Assembly (NCBI GenBank): GCA_036397995.1
Contig: DASWHX010000054.1
Coordinates: 1-61,421, forward strand
Direction: 5' to 3'
DNA from: DASWHX01 sp036397995
GTDB lineage: Bacteria; Bacteroidota; Bacteroidia; Cytophagales; Cyclobacteriaceae
DNA: 61,421 nucleotides
Shown here: positions 8,645-17,208 of the stretch, piece by piece
How positions within the stretch are numbered: position 1 is the stretch's first letter
Layout of the letters: the number at the start of each line of letters is the position of its first letter
Translations under genes and position numbers: made by a program
The notes under the pieces: model-generated
What the model was told of the DNA's origin: nothing
Database searches by the model: none
What the model saw: the letters and a program-made list of their open reading frames with translations, nothing else

Positions 8645-9098
8645 TTACATCGATACCTTCTAAGATTCGCGTGTTCACAAGTCTTACAGAGTCATATGAA
8701 GTGCCCCAAATTGCCAGATCAGAGAACACAAACTCAGGTCCACACTCATCTGAATTGATAAAAACTGCGTTTCTGTATCCCAGCGTGATCCAATTTTCTA
8801 CGCCGGATTGGGTCACCAGGTAAGTAACATTGTCCCGGAAGGGATCGAGGGGTAGATTAAATTGGGTAGTAATCTGGTTCGCCGTAACCAAAATGCTGTC
8901 AGAAGCAGCGCTGGTAATTGTAAGTATTTCGTTTTTGGGTACTCCCAGGGAATCAACAAATTGAATTATCACAAAATCTCTGGATACCGGAGTGCAATTT
9001 TGTGCCCTTCTGCATGAAACGAAAACAATCAACAACAATGCAAGGGTGAATGCTAATCTTATTATAAGGCTTTCTTTTCTCAATCCTTCAAAATTCAA
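8622..9098 (-). CDS. Small lipoprotein, DUF6452-like
   Basis: 158 residues from a TTG at 9098; a second in-frame TTG at 9083 gives a shorter signal peptide and may be the true start. Hydrophobic LAFTLALLLIVFVSC followed by RR indicates a lipoprotein signal with Cys near residue 29. The mature part begins with CTPVSRDFVIIQFVD and then strand-rich sequence. I recognise the pairing of this type (DUF6452) with DUF6048 proteins in Bacteroidota from memory only. Partner of the overlapping downstream gene; function unknown. Confidence 0.65.
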   Translation of the reverse strand: MNFEGLRKESLIIRLAFTLALLLIVFVSCRRAQNCTPVSRDFVIIQFVDSLGVPKNEILTITSAASDSILVTANQITTQFNLPLDPFRDNVTYLVTQSGVENWITLGYRNAVFINSDECGPEFVFSDLAIWGTSYDSVRLVNTRILEGIDVNVRIYDY

Positions 9099-9163
9099 AT
9101 ATAAGACACTTTGAAACCAAACGAGTAATTCCCTTATTTCCCTTCCTGAATGCCAAAATAAAC

Positions 9164-9171
9164 TAATTTTG
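9164..9171 (+). promoter_or_regulatory. -7 element TAATTTTG upstream of rimO
   Basis: An exact TAnnTTTG match (TA-AT-TTTG). No convincing -33 box lies at the expected distance. The predicted start of transcription (about 9176-9178) falls after the TTG at 9169 and so favours the TTG at 9190 as the rimO start. Confidence 0.5.
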
Positions 9172-9189
9172 CAGATTCATAGAGAAGAG

Positions 9190-10503
9190 TTGAAAACAAA
9201 GGCAAGAAAAAATAAAGTAAATATTGTTACCCTGGGATGTTCTAAGAACCTGGTGGATTCAGAAGTATTATTAACACAGCTAAGAGGGAACAAGATAGAT
9301 GTGACTCATGAAAACCAGGAAGACGATGCTAATATCATCATAATAAATACTTGCGGATTTATTGACAACGCAAAGCAGGAATCGGTTGATACAATTATCC
9401 GGTATGCAGATGCCAAGAAGGAAGGTCTGATTGATAAAGTTTTTGTTACAGGCTGTCTGTCTCAGCGATATAAGGAAGACCTGGAAAGGGAAATTCCGGA
9501 AGTTGATGCTTTTTTTGGCACCAGGGAACTTCCACAATTACTTAGAAGATTTAAAGCCAGCTACAAGTATGAGTTGTTGGGTGAGCGTACTACAACTAAC
9601 ACCCATTACGCTCACATGAAAATTTCTGAAGGATGTGACAGGCCTTGTTCATTTTGCGCAATTCCCTTAATGCGTGGAAATCACATTAGCAGACCGATAG
9701 AAGAATTGGTCACAGAAGCCCGTAACCTGGCCAGAAATGGAGTAAAGGAATTATTATTGATCGCGCAGGATTCAACTTTTTATGGAATTGATCTTTATGG
9801 CAAACGAAAGCTGGCAGAGTTAATGAGCAGGCTGTCGGATATAGATGGTTTGGAATGGATTCGTTTGCATTACGCATTTCCAACCGGGTTTCCAAAAGAC
9901 GTACTGAAAGTGATGGCCTCAAAAGAAAATATTTGCAACTATCTTGATATTCCGCTTCAACACGGCTCTTCCAAAATGCTGCAATTGATGCGAAGAGGCA
10001 TCACCCGCGAAAAAACAGAATTGCTTCTGCAGGAAATTAGAGCCACAGTCCCGGAGATTGCCATACGCACCACCCTGATAGCGGGTCATCCGGGCGAAAC
10101 TGAATTTGATTTTGAAGAAATGAAAGGATTTGTGGAAAAGTCAAGATTTGAACGTTTGGGCGTATTCACCTACTCTCATGAGGAAGGAACTCATTCTTTC
10201 TCCATGCAGGATGACGTACCGGCAGCCGTAAAGCAAGTCCGGGCTGATGCTATAATGGATCTCCAGGAAAAAATCAGCTTTGAGTTAAACCAGGCTAAAG
10301 TTGGCAAAGAATTTAAAGTCCTTATTGACAGAATTGAGGGAGCGAATTATGTTGGCAGGACTGAATATGATTCTCCGGAAGTAGACAATGAGGTAATCAT
10401 CTCTTCGGAAAACAATTATCTGAGGATTGGCGATTTTTCCATGATTAAGATTACGAGAGCTGAAGAGTTTGATTTATTTGGAATACCTGTTCAACCGGCA
10501 TAA
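9190..10503 (+). CDS. rimO: Ribosomal protein uS12 methylthiotransferase RimO
   Basis: 437 residues from the TTG at 9190. The frame also opens at a TTG at 9169, but that codon lies inside a promoter -7 element. MKTKARKNKVNIVTLGCSKN is the usual family start. The N-terminal MTTase domain carries three Cys for the second iron-sulfur cluster (in TLGCSKN, NTCGF, TGCLSQ); the radical-SAM motif is CDRPCSFC (CX3CX2C); a TRAM domain ends the protein. It methylthiolates the conserved Asp of ribosomal protein uS12. RimO rather than MiaB is indicated by EGCDRPCSFCAIPLMRG. bshC follows after 15 bases. Confidence 0.92.
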   Translation: MKTKARKNKVNIVTLGCSKNLVDSEVLLTQLRGNKIDVTHENQEDDANIIIINTCGFIDNAKQESVDTIIRYADAKKEGLIDKVFVTGCLSQRYKEDLEREIPEVDAFFGTRELPQLLRRFKASYKYELLGERTTTNTHYAHMKISEGCDRPCSFCAIPLMRGNHISRPIEELVTEARNLARNGVKELLLIAQDSTFYGIDLYGKRKLAELMSRLSDIDGLEWIRLHYAFPTGFPKDVLKVMASKENICNYLDIPLQHGSSKMLQLMRRGITREKTELLLQEIRATVPEIAIRTTLIAGHPGETEFDFEEMKGFVEKSRFERLGVFTYSHEEGTHSFSMQDDVPAAVKQVRADAIMDLQEKISFELNQAKVGKEFKVLIDRIEGANYVGRTEYDSPEVDNEVIISSENNYLRIGDFSMIKITRAEEFDLFGIPVQPA

Positions 10504-10518
10504 TTATTATATTTGGCG

Positions 10519-12081
10519 ATGCGTGTTGAGAAAATAGAATTGGTGAAGACAAATCGGTTTTCGCAAATCCTGATTAATTATCTGAAGCAAGATGATGTCT
10601 TCCTTGAACAATTTTATGACCTCTACCCTTCCATCAATAACTTTGAAAAGCAAATCAGGGCAAAAATATTTGCCAAATCTATTCGTGATGAATTGTTCCA
10701 ATCACTAACCGAGCAATATGAAGGTTATCAGCTAAGTGATAAAGCTCAAATAAATCTTCAAAGCCTTAAGAAAGAAAATACTTTTACTATTACTACAGGG
10801 CATCAGCTTAGTATTTTTACGGGCCCGCTTTTTTTTCATTATAAAATAATTACTGTAATTAACCTATGCAGGAAGCTTTCCCAAAAATACCCGAACTATA
10901 ATTTTGTACCTGTTTTTTGGATGGCGACAGAAGATCATGATTTCGATGAAATCGCAAAGGTGAATATCGGAGGCATAGATATTACGTGGGATACCGTACA
11001 GGCAGGTCCGGTAGGAAAGTTTGATCCCACCGGCTTAAAAGCTGTGCTGGGTAAAATTCCGGCCGATGTGGGTATCTTTCAGGAGAGTTATTTGAATGAA
11101 TCAACGCTTTCAAATGCAGTACGGAATTACGTAGATGAGATTTATGGAAAGGAAGGTTTGGTAGTTATTGATGGTGATGATAAAAGGCTTAAAACTGCAA
11201 TCAGCGATTTAATTATTGAAGACTGCTGCAGCAATAATGTTAACAGATTATCCGAAGCTTCTTCCAGTGAACTTGAAAAATTAGGTTACAAACAGCAGGT
11301 ATTTCCTCGGGAAATAAATTTCTTTTTTCTGAAAGACAATTTTAGGGGCAGAATTGTGAAAGAAGACTCCATGTATAAGGTGTTGGGCTCACGTGAATCC
11401 TGGACTGAAGGAGAATTTAAAGAAGCTATTCAAAAAGAACCCTGGAAATTCAGTCCGAATGTGCTATTAAGACCTTTGTACCAGGAGTCTATACTGCCTA
11501 ACCTGGCTTATATTGGAGGACCTGCGGAAATTGCATACTGGCTCCAATTAAAATCTTCGTTCGATCATTATCAAGTGCCGTTTCCGATTCTCGTTCCCCG
11601 GAATTTTTGTCTGCTGATTAAGAAGGATGTAGAAAAAAAGCTTGCTAAGACCGGAATGAAAATCCAAGAGCTCTTTCAGAATAAAGAATTAGTTATTAAG
11701 AATCATGTTAAAAAAATATCCAAATCAAATCTAACCACATCCAATGAAAAGAGTGAGGTCGAAAAGGTTTGGGACGAATTGGCAAACAGGGTGAAAGGTT
11801 TGGAACCAACTTTGGAAATTACCTCCCTGGCATTTAAAGCAAAGTCTCTGAAAAGCCTTGAGGTGATTGAAAAGAAAATGATCCGTGCGGAAAAAAGGCG
11901 ACAATCAACCGCGGTAAATCAGATTGAATGGATCTACGGCGTACTCTTCCCAAAAAATAATCTTCAGGAACGGTATGACAATTACCTGACTTTTCTGCCT
12001 GATATGCCCAACCTCATTGAGGACCTTTTAATTCATTTGGATCCTCTAGATTTCAGATTCCACATTTTAATCCAGGAATGA
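10519..12081 (+). CDS. bshC: Bacillithiol biosynthesis cysteine-adding enzyme BshC
   Basis: 520 residues from the ATG at 10519 (an in-frame TTG two codons upstream is less likely). Family motifs are clear: TTGHQLSIFTGPLFFHYK in the first quarter, then FVPVFWMATEDHDFDEI and, later, LLRPLYQESILPNLAYIGG and AEIAYWLQLK. BshC joins cysteine to glucosaminyl-malate, the last step of bacillithiol synthesis (established for Firmicutes; widespread in Bacteroidota). It implies that bacillithiol is the main low-molecular-weight thiol. It overlaps the next gene by ATGA (12078-12081), so the two are translationally coupled. Confidence 0.92.
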   Translation: MRVEKIELVKTNRFSQILINYLKQDDVFLEQFYDLYPSINNFEKQIRAKIFAKSIRDELFQSLTEQYEGYQLSDKAQINLQSLKKENTFTITTGHQLSIFTGPLFFHYKIITVINLCRKLSQKYPNYNFVPVFWMATEDHDFDEIAKVNIGGIDITWDTVQAGPVGKFDPTGLKAVLGKIPADVGIFQESYLNESTLSNAVRNYVDEIYGKEGLVVIDGDDKRLKTAISDLIIEDCCSNNVNRLSEASSSELEKLGYKQQVFPREINFFFLKDNFRGRIVKEDSMYKVLGSRESWTEGEFKEAIQKEPWKFSPNVLLRPLYQESILPNLAYIGGPAEIAYWLQLKSSFDHYQVPFPILVPRNFCLLIKKDVEKKLAKTGMKIQELFQNKELVIKNHVKKISKSNLTTSNEKSEVEKVWDELANRVKGLEPTLEITSLAFKAKSLKSLEVIEKKMIRAEKRRQSTAVNQIEWIYGVLFPKNNLQERYDNYLTFLPDMPNLIEDLLIHLDPLDFRFHILIQE

Positions 12082-12635
12082 CAAAAAAAGAAATTCGGAA
12101 AAAATACCTGGAAAAACGAAAAGAACTCGGACAGGCCAAAATCGATCTTGACAAGAAAATTTTACTGAAGTTCTTTTCTTCTTTTTCTTTCATCGGAAAT
12201 CAAACAATCCACATTTATTTACCTATGGAAAAGTTCAACGAGGTGAATACAAATTTGCTTATTGAGGAATTAAAAAGGAGAGGTCAAAGGATTGTAGTTC
12301 CAAAAATTATCGGTGAAGAAATAATAAGTATTGAAATTAATGACAAAACAAGCTACAGGGAGACAACATGGGAAATTATGGAGCCGTTAGATGGCACTGA
12401 AGTGAAACCTGAAGCCGTTGATGTGGTAATTGTTCCTCTTTTAGCTTTTGATACCAACGGAAACAGAGTGGGTTATGGAAAAGGATTCTATGACAGGTTT
12501 CTGAAAAAATGCAGGTCGGATAGTTTAAAAATTGGTCTGAGTTTTTTTCCTGGTGAAGAAACGATTGAAGATCTTTCTGAAGCAGATTTTCAGTTAACCC
12601 ATTGTGTAACCCCTGACCGCATTTATGAATTCTGA
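12078..12635 (+). CDS. 5-formyltetrahydrofolate cyclo-ligase
   Basis: 185 residues. The signature GYGKGFYDRFL lies in the C-terminal third, preceded by VIVPLLAFDTNGNRVG, and the N-terminus has the basic RKKYLEKRKEL helix of the family. It converts 5-formyl-THF to methenyl-THF using ATP. Its ATG overlaps the bshC stop. The 3' end overlaps the convergent mnmD gene by 13 bases. Often called fau or ygfA; I give no symbol because the name varies. Confidence 0.92.
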   Translation: MTKKEIRKKYLEKRKELGQAKIDLDKKILLKFFSSFSFIGNQTIHIYLPMEKFNEVNTNLLIEELKRRGQRIVVPKIIGEEIISIEINDKTSYRETTWEIMEPLDGTEVKPEAVDVVIVPLLAFDTNGNRVGYGKGFYDRFLKKCRSDSLKIGLSFFPGEETIEDLSEADFQLTHCVTPDRIYEF

Positions 12636-13309
12636 GGGGGCCTGGTCGCCCTTATAATTTCTCTTTTCCCGGGAGGTCCCGGCAGATTTTCAACCATGAA
12701 CCCAGCCATCAGCAAATCTCTTTTTACTTGACCTTTTGCGCAATAGGTAGTTAGTACTCCTGATTCATTCATCATTGAATAAATTTTCTTGTAAATCTCC
12801 GGTTTCCAGAGCTCCGGTTGTTTTTCAGGTGCGAAGGCATCGAAATACACTATTTCAAACTTTTTTTCAGTATGAAAAGTTTCCAGCCTGTCTTTGGTTT
12901 TTATGAAAGAAATTTTTCCACGCGACTGAATTTGATCCCATTCCGTGTTGTGAAGCCAGTTAAACCAGTCATTTGCTTCAGGTTGGGATAGTAAAGAATG
13001 ATAGTTGAGCTTATCAAGTGTAGCTTTATCAAGAGGAAAAGGTTCTATAGTGGTGTAATTCAAAGTTATATCTCTTTTCAGGCACGCAAGAATGGTGAGC
13101 AATGTATTAAGTCCGGTCCCAAACCCAACCTCAAAAATATCTACCGTCGATAAGTTGGCCGATTCAACCCTTTCATACAAACCATGCTGAATATAAACAT
13201 GTACTGATTCTGTTATCGCTCCATGCCGTGAGTGATACGTTTCATCCAACGAGGGAACAAATAGGGATGACGATCCATCCTTAGTAATTATAACCTCAAC
13301 CTTATGCAT
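12623..13309 (-). CDS. mnmD: tRNA 5-methylaminomethyl-2-thiouridine methyltransferase (MnmD-like)
   Basis: 228 residues, corresponding to the MnmC methyltransferase domain alone, without the FAD oxidoreductase half found in E. coli MnmC. Motifs: SRHGAITESVHVYI near the N-terminus, the SAM site FEVGFGTGLNTLLT, and VYFDAFAPEKQPELW with the DAFAP catalytic loop. It completes mnm5s2U34 in tRNA anticodons. Its ATG shares one base with the ispF stop (TAATG), so translation is coupled. The 3' end overlaps the convergent cyclo-ligase. Confidence 0.87.
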   Translation of the reverse strand: MHKVEVIITKDGSSSLFVPSLDETYHSRHGAITESVHVYIQHGLYERVESANLSTVDIFEVGFGTGLNTLLTILACLKRDITLNYTTIEPFPLDKATLDKLNYHSLLSQPEANDWFNWLHNTEWDQIQSRGKISFIKTKDRLETFHTEKKFEIVYFDAFAPEKQPELWKPEIYKKIYSMMNESGVLTTYCAKGQVKRDLLMAGFMVENLPGPPGKREIIRATRPPQNS

Positions 13310-13788
13310 TAATTTTTGGAGATAAGTACCACCGCATGAGCTTCAACACCCTCTTCCCTGCCGACAAATCCCAATCCTTCAGATGTAGTCGCTTTAATAC
13401 TAACATCCGTTTCCCTAATTTTCAGAATTGCGCAAAGTGTTTTGATCATCCCGGGCAAATAAGGCCCTACTTTGGGTTTTTCAAGGCAAAGAGAAACATC
13501 CACATTTCCAACAATGTACCCCCGTGAAGTTACCATTTCGACTACCTGAACCAATAATTTCTTACTGTCTATATTCTTATATTGAGGATCAGTATCAGGA
13601 AAATATTTTCCAATATCACCCAGGCTTAGAGCACCCAATAATGCATCACAAATTGCATGAATAATTACATCGGCATCTGAGTGGCCGCTTGCACCTTTAT
13701 AATGGTTTATTTTTATTCCTCCAAGCCAAAACTCCCGCCCTTCTTCCAATGCATGAACGTCATAACCAATACCTATTCGAATATTCAT
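13309..13788 (-). CDS. ispF: 2-C-methyl-D-erythritol 2,4-cyclodiphosphate synthase
   Basis: 159 residues from the ATG at 13788. The frame continues upstream to 13824, but the extension does not match the family, and MNIRIGIGYDVHALEEG is the classical start. The metal-binding DVH, the GHSDADVIIHAICDALLGA segment and GDIGKYFPDTDP are all present, as is the C-terminal EGLGFVGREEG. Fifth step of the non-mevalonate isoprenoid pathway. The start shares one base with the M16 peptidase stop (TGATG), so the three minus-strand genes M16-ispF-mnmD form a coupled operon. Confidence 0.97.
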   Translation of the reverse strand: MNIRIGIGYDVHALEEGREFWLGGIKINHYKGASGHSDADVIIHAICDALLGALSLGDIGKYFPDTDPQYKNIDSKKLLVQVVEMVTSRGYIVGNVDVSLCLEKPKVGPYLPGMIKTLCAILKIRETDVSIKATTSEGLGFVGREEGVEAHAVVLISKN

Positions 13789-15029
13789 CAATTCGGTTTT
13801 GAAAAATAATGCAAAGTTGAACAATTTTCATCCTTCAAAATATAATTCGCCGATTCTCTGATGTCTGCAGCAGAAACTTTCTTAATTTTCTTCAGTTCTA
13901 AATTAATATTTCCAGCGTCTCCGGTTAAATCAAAGAAAGCCAGATTCATGGCACGGTTCAGTATTTCTACTTCGGAAAATACCATAGTTGATTCAGCCTG
14001 ACTCACTACTTTTTCCAACTCAGAATCTTCAATGAGTTCCGATTTTAACTTATTTATAATTTTTGAAATCTCGTCTTCCGCAGATTCCATTTCAACTCCA
14101 GGATTTAACTTGCCTTCAATCACTAACAAACCCGGATCCAGTGAACCTGTGAGGTAAGCGTTTATAGAGGAAAAAATTTGATTAACCTGAACAAGTTGAT
14201 TGTGAAGCCTGGAAGATTTCCCGCGTCCCAAAATATCACTTAATAAGTCTGCCGGATAATATCCCGGATCAAACCGTGCCGGCATATGGTAAGCTTTTGT
14301 AATTGAATGGGCAGGTACTTTTGACTCAATTTGCAGAAACCTTGGTTCCTTTTGCTCCGGTTCCTGTGGCAACATTTTACCGTTTATATTTCCCGCGGGA
14401 ATATCACCAAACCATTTTTCACTTAAGCTTCTAATCTCTTCCGTTTTTACATTTCCTGCCACAACTATTGTCGCATTATTTGGTACGTAATTTTTTTTGA
14501 AGAAACTCTTCACCTGATCCATAGTGGCATTCTCGATATGCTCAATCTCTTTACCAATAGTCGGCCACCGGTATGGGTGCACCCGGTAACAAAGAGGTCT
14601 CAACTTGAGCCATAAATCGCCATAAGGTTGGTTTAGATACCGCTGCTTAAATTCTTCAACCACTACCTTTCGTTGAACTTCAAGAACGTGAGGATCGAAC
14701 GAAAGACTCAACATTCTATCCGATTCCAACCAGAAGCCGGTTTCAATATTAAATGATGGCAGAGTTAAATAGTAGTTGGTAAAATCAGGACTCGTAAATG
14801 CATTGTTTTCACCACCGGCCATCTGCAATGCCTCATCATAAGAAGGAATATTTTCTGAGCCTCCAAACATCAGATGTTCAAACAAGTGTGCAAAGCCGGT
14901 CTGATTTTCATTTTCATCCCGGGAACCCACGTTATAGAGAATATTTAGAACCGCGATTTGAGTCATAGGATCCTCGTGTACTATAACACGAAGACCATTT
15001 TCAAGTGTAAAATTTTCGAATTGTATCAT
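13788..15029 (-). CDS. M16 family zinc metallopeptidase
   Basis: 413 residues. The inverted zinc motif HLFEH (HXXEH) lies at about residues 46-50, with the third zinc ligand provided by the Glu pair in VVVEEFKQRYLNQPYG. The length fits a single M16B two-domain subunit (processing-peptidase/PqqF-like). No signal peptide is visible, so it is probably cytoplasmic, in contrast to secreted Bacteroidota M16 pairs. First gene of the operon with ispF and mnmD; a -7 box at 15047-15054 lies just upstream on the same strand. Substrate unknown. Confidence 0.9.
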   Translation of the reverse strand: MIQFENFTLENGLRVIVHEDPMTQIAVLNILYNVGSRDENENQTGFAHLFEHLMFGGSENIPSYDEALQMAGGENNAFTSPDFTNYYLTLPSFNIETGFWLESDRMLSLSFDPHVLEVQRKVVVEEFKQRYLNQPYGDLWLKLRPLCYRVHPYRWPTIGKEIEHIENATMDQVKSFFKKNYVPNNATIVVAGNVKTEEIRSLSEKWFGDIPAGNINGKMLPQEPEQKEPRFLQIESKVPAHSITKAYHMPARFDPGYYPADLLSDILGRGKSSRLHNQLVQVNQIFSSINAYLTGSLDPGLLVIEGKLNPGVEMESAEDEISKIINKLKSELIEDSELEKVVSQAESTMVFSEVEILNRAMNLAFFDLTGDAGNINLELKKIKKVSAADIRESANYILKDENCSTLHYFSKPN

Positions 15030-15046
15030 TCAGAAGGGTTTTCAAC

Positions 15047-15054
15047 CAAAAATA
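15047..15054 (-). promoter_or_regulatory. -7 element of M16-ispF-mnmD operon
   Basis: On the minus strand this reads TATTTTTG (TA-TT-TTTG), an exact TAnnTTTG match about 18 bases before the peptidase ATG. No TTTG is seen at the -33 position. It lies back to back with the promoter of the divergent E1 gene. Confidence 0.45.
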
Positions 15055-15069
15055 TAATAAGCCTTACTA

Positions 15070-15099
15070 TTTGGAGAACCTATCAATGAATTAATTTTG
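15070..15099 (+). promoter_or_regulatory. Bacteroidota-type promoter of the E1 dehydrogenase gene
   Basis: TTTG at 15070-15073, an 18-base spacer, then TAATTTTG at 15092-15099: exact matches to both boxes. The start of transcription would be near 15105, about 12 bases before the ATG at 15117. Confidence 0.7.
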
Positions 15100-15116
15100 T
15101 CACCATTGACATTAAA

Positions 15117-17090
15117 ATGACATTCAACCGCAAGGGACTTACCAACCAGACTTTGATTGCGCTGTTCACCGGCTTGCTCAAGCCGAGGATGATTGAAGAA
15201 AAGATGCTTATTCTGCTCCGGCAGGGAAAAATCACCAAATGGTTTTCCGGAATTGGTCAGGAAGCAATTTCCATCGGCGCTGTAAACGCGGTTGAGTCTG
15301 ATGAGTATATACTTCCTATGCATAGAAATCTCGGAGTCTTTACAGGCAGAAATATTCCTTTAAACAGACTCTTTGCCCAGTTCCAGGGAAAATTATCGGG
15401 ATTCAGCAAAGGCCGGGATCGTTCATTTCATTTTGGCACCAACGAGTTTCATATTGTTGGCATGATTTCGCACCTGGGGCCACAGATGAGTGTGGCTGAT
15501 GGAATTGCTCTTGCTGATAAATTATCGGGTGTAAAAAAAGTAACCCTTGTATTTACCGGGGATGGCGGAACATCCGAAGGAGACTTTCACGAAGCTATCA
15601 ATGTTGCTGCAGTTTGGGATTTGCCCGTAATTTTTATTGTTGAAAATAACGGTTATGGACTCTCTACGCCAAGCAGCGAACAATTCAGATTCAAAAGTTT
15701 TACAGAAAAAGGACCGGCATACGGAATTGAAGCCTACTCTATTAATGGCAACAATGTCATTGATGTTTATCGTGAAGTTAAAAAACTCGCCACCTCTATT
15801 CGCGACAATCCAAGACCGGTAATTTTGGAAGCTCTCACTTTCAGAATGAGGGGACATGAAGAGGCTTCAGGTACTAAATATGTTCCCAAAAAACTGATGG
15901 ATCATTGGGCGAAAAAAGATCCCGTTATTAATTACCAAAAATTTTTGATTGAAGAAAAAATTCTTGACAAGGAAAAAATTGCGGAAATCCGGGACTCAAT
16001 CAGCAAAGAAATTGAATCGGGATTAAAGATTGCCTATGAGGAAGCCATGCCGGAACCGAATTCAGAAACTGAGCTCGCCGATTTGTACAAACCGTTCCAT
16101 GATAAAATTACATCTCCAAATAAAAAAACTTCTTCAAAGCGATTCGTTGATGCTGTGTCGGATGGGCTGAAGGCCGGCCTGGTAAAATTTCCTAATCTAA
16201 TCTTTATGGGTCAGGACATTGCCGAGTACGGCGGAGTGTTCAAAGTGTCTGAAGGTTTTGTTGAGCAATTCGGCAAGAAAAGAATTCGAAATACTCCGCT
16301 GTGTGAGTCCGCTATTTTGGGAATCGGGTTAGGGCTATCTATAAAGGGATTTAAGTCGGTTATTGAAATGCAATTTGCAGATTTCATAACATCAGGATTT
16401 AACCAGGTTGTCAATAACCTCGCCAAGTCTCATTATCGATGGGGTCAAAATTCTGATGTTGTAATTAGAATGCCGACAGGCGCAGGAGTTGCTGCAGGAC
16501 CGTTTCACTCCCAATCCAATGAAGCCTGGTTTTTTCACACCCCGGGATTAAAAATTGTCTACCCTTCTAATCCATTTGATGCCAAAGGACTACTAATCAG
16601 GGCTATTGAGGATCCAAATCCGATCCTGTATTTTGAACATAAAGTATTGTACCGATCTATTGCCGATGAAATCCCCGATGACTATTATTCAATAGAAATC
16701 GGGAAAGGTAAACTCATCCGGGAAGGAAGTGATTTTAGTATAATTACCTATGGCATGGGTGTTCACTGGGCAAAAAGAATTGTTAGTGAGAAAAATTACT
16801 CCGCTGATATCCTTGATCTCAGAAGTCTTATGCCCTGGGATAAGGAAGCTGTAGAAAAAACTATTACAAAAACCGGTAAAGTTTTAATTCTTCATGAAGA
16901 TACACTTACCGGAGGCATTGGTGGTGAAATTGCGGCCTGGATTGGCGAAAACTGTTTTAGAGCTTTGGATGCACCAATTATGCGCCTGGGTGGCCTTGAT
17001 ACTCCAATCCCGTTCTCCCCACCTCTGGAGCTAAACTTCCTTCCTGATGGGCGATTCCGGCAAAAAATTGAGGAATTGCTTGAATTTTAA
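15117..17090 (+). CDS. Fused 2-oxoacid dehydrogenase E1 (alpha-beta), thiamine diphosphate dependent
   Basis: 657 residues uniting two subunits that are separate in most bacteria. The alpha half (about 1-325) has the TPP motif GDGGTSEGDFHEA ending in ENNGYG. The beta half (about 338-657) begins FVDAVSDGLKAGL and has GQDIAEYGGVF, the catalytic-region ESAILGIGLG, HSQSNEAWFFHTPG and the C-terminal ILHEDTLTGGIGGEI. It most resembles branched-chain 2-oxoacid dehydrogenase E1; the exact substrate cannot be fixed from sequence. E2 and E3 are not adjacent. Such complexes require lipoylation, supplied by lipA and lipB elsewhere in the window. Confidence 0.9.
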   Translation: MTFNRKGLTNQTLIALFTGLLKPRMIEEKMLILLRQGKITKWFSGIGQEAISIGAVNAVESDEYILPMHRNLGVFTGRNIPLNRLFAQFQGKLSGFSKGRDRSFHFGTNEFHIVGMISHLGPQMSVADGIALADKLSGVKKVTLVFTGDGGTSEGDFHEAINVAAVWDLPVIFIVENNGYGLSTPSSEQFRFKSFTEKGPAYGIEAYSINGNNVIDVYREVKKLATSIRDNPRPVILEALTFRMRGHEEASGTKYVPKKLMDHWAKKDPVINYQKFLIEEKILDKEKIAEIRDSISKEIESGLKIAYEEAMPEPNSETELADLYKPFHDKITSPNKKTSSKRFVDAVSDGLKAGLVKFPNLIFMGQDIAEYGGVFKVSEGFVEQFGKKRIRNTPLCESAILGIGLGLSIKGFKSVIEMQFADFITSGFNQVVNNLAKSHYRWGQNSDVVIRMPTGAGVAAGPFHSQSNEAWFFHTPGLKIVYPSNPFDAKGLLIRAIEDPNPILYFEHKVLYRSIADEIPDDYYSIEIGKGKLIREGSDFSIITYGMGVHWAKRIVSEKNYSADILDLRSLMPWDKEAVEKTITKTGKVLILHEDTLTGGIGGEIAAWIGENCFRALDAPIMRLGGLDTPIPFSPPLELNFLPDGRFRQKIEELLEF

Positions 17091-17208
17091 TAATTTAGAG
17101 GATATTCGCGGTCAATTTTCATACGGTTTCTCAAAAATCAATCGTTATTTACTTTTTGTGATAAGCCTTATTTCCATATTTTTTTCTCTTCGTGGAGCCT
17201 TCAAATAT

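Noticed and set aside
10507..10701. Minus-strand ORF overlapping the bshC start
   Set aside because: Entirely antisense to a well-supported gene and without recognisable features.
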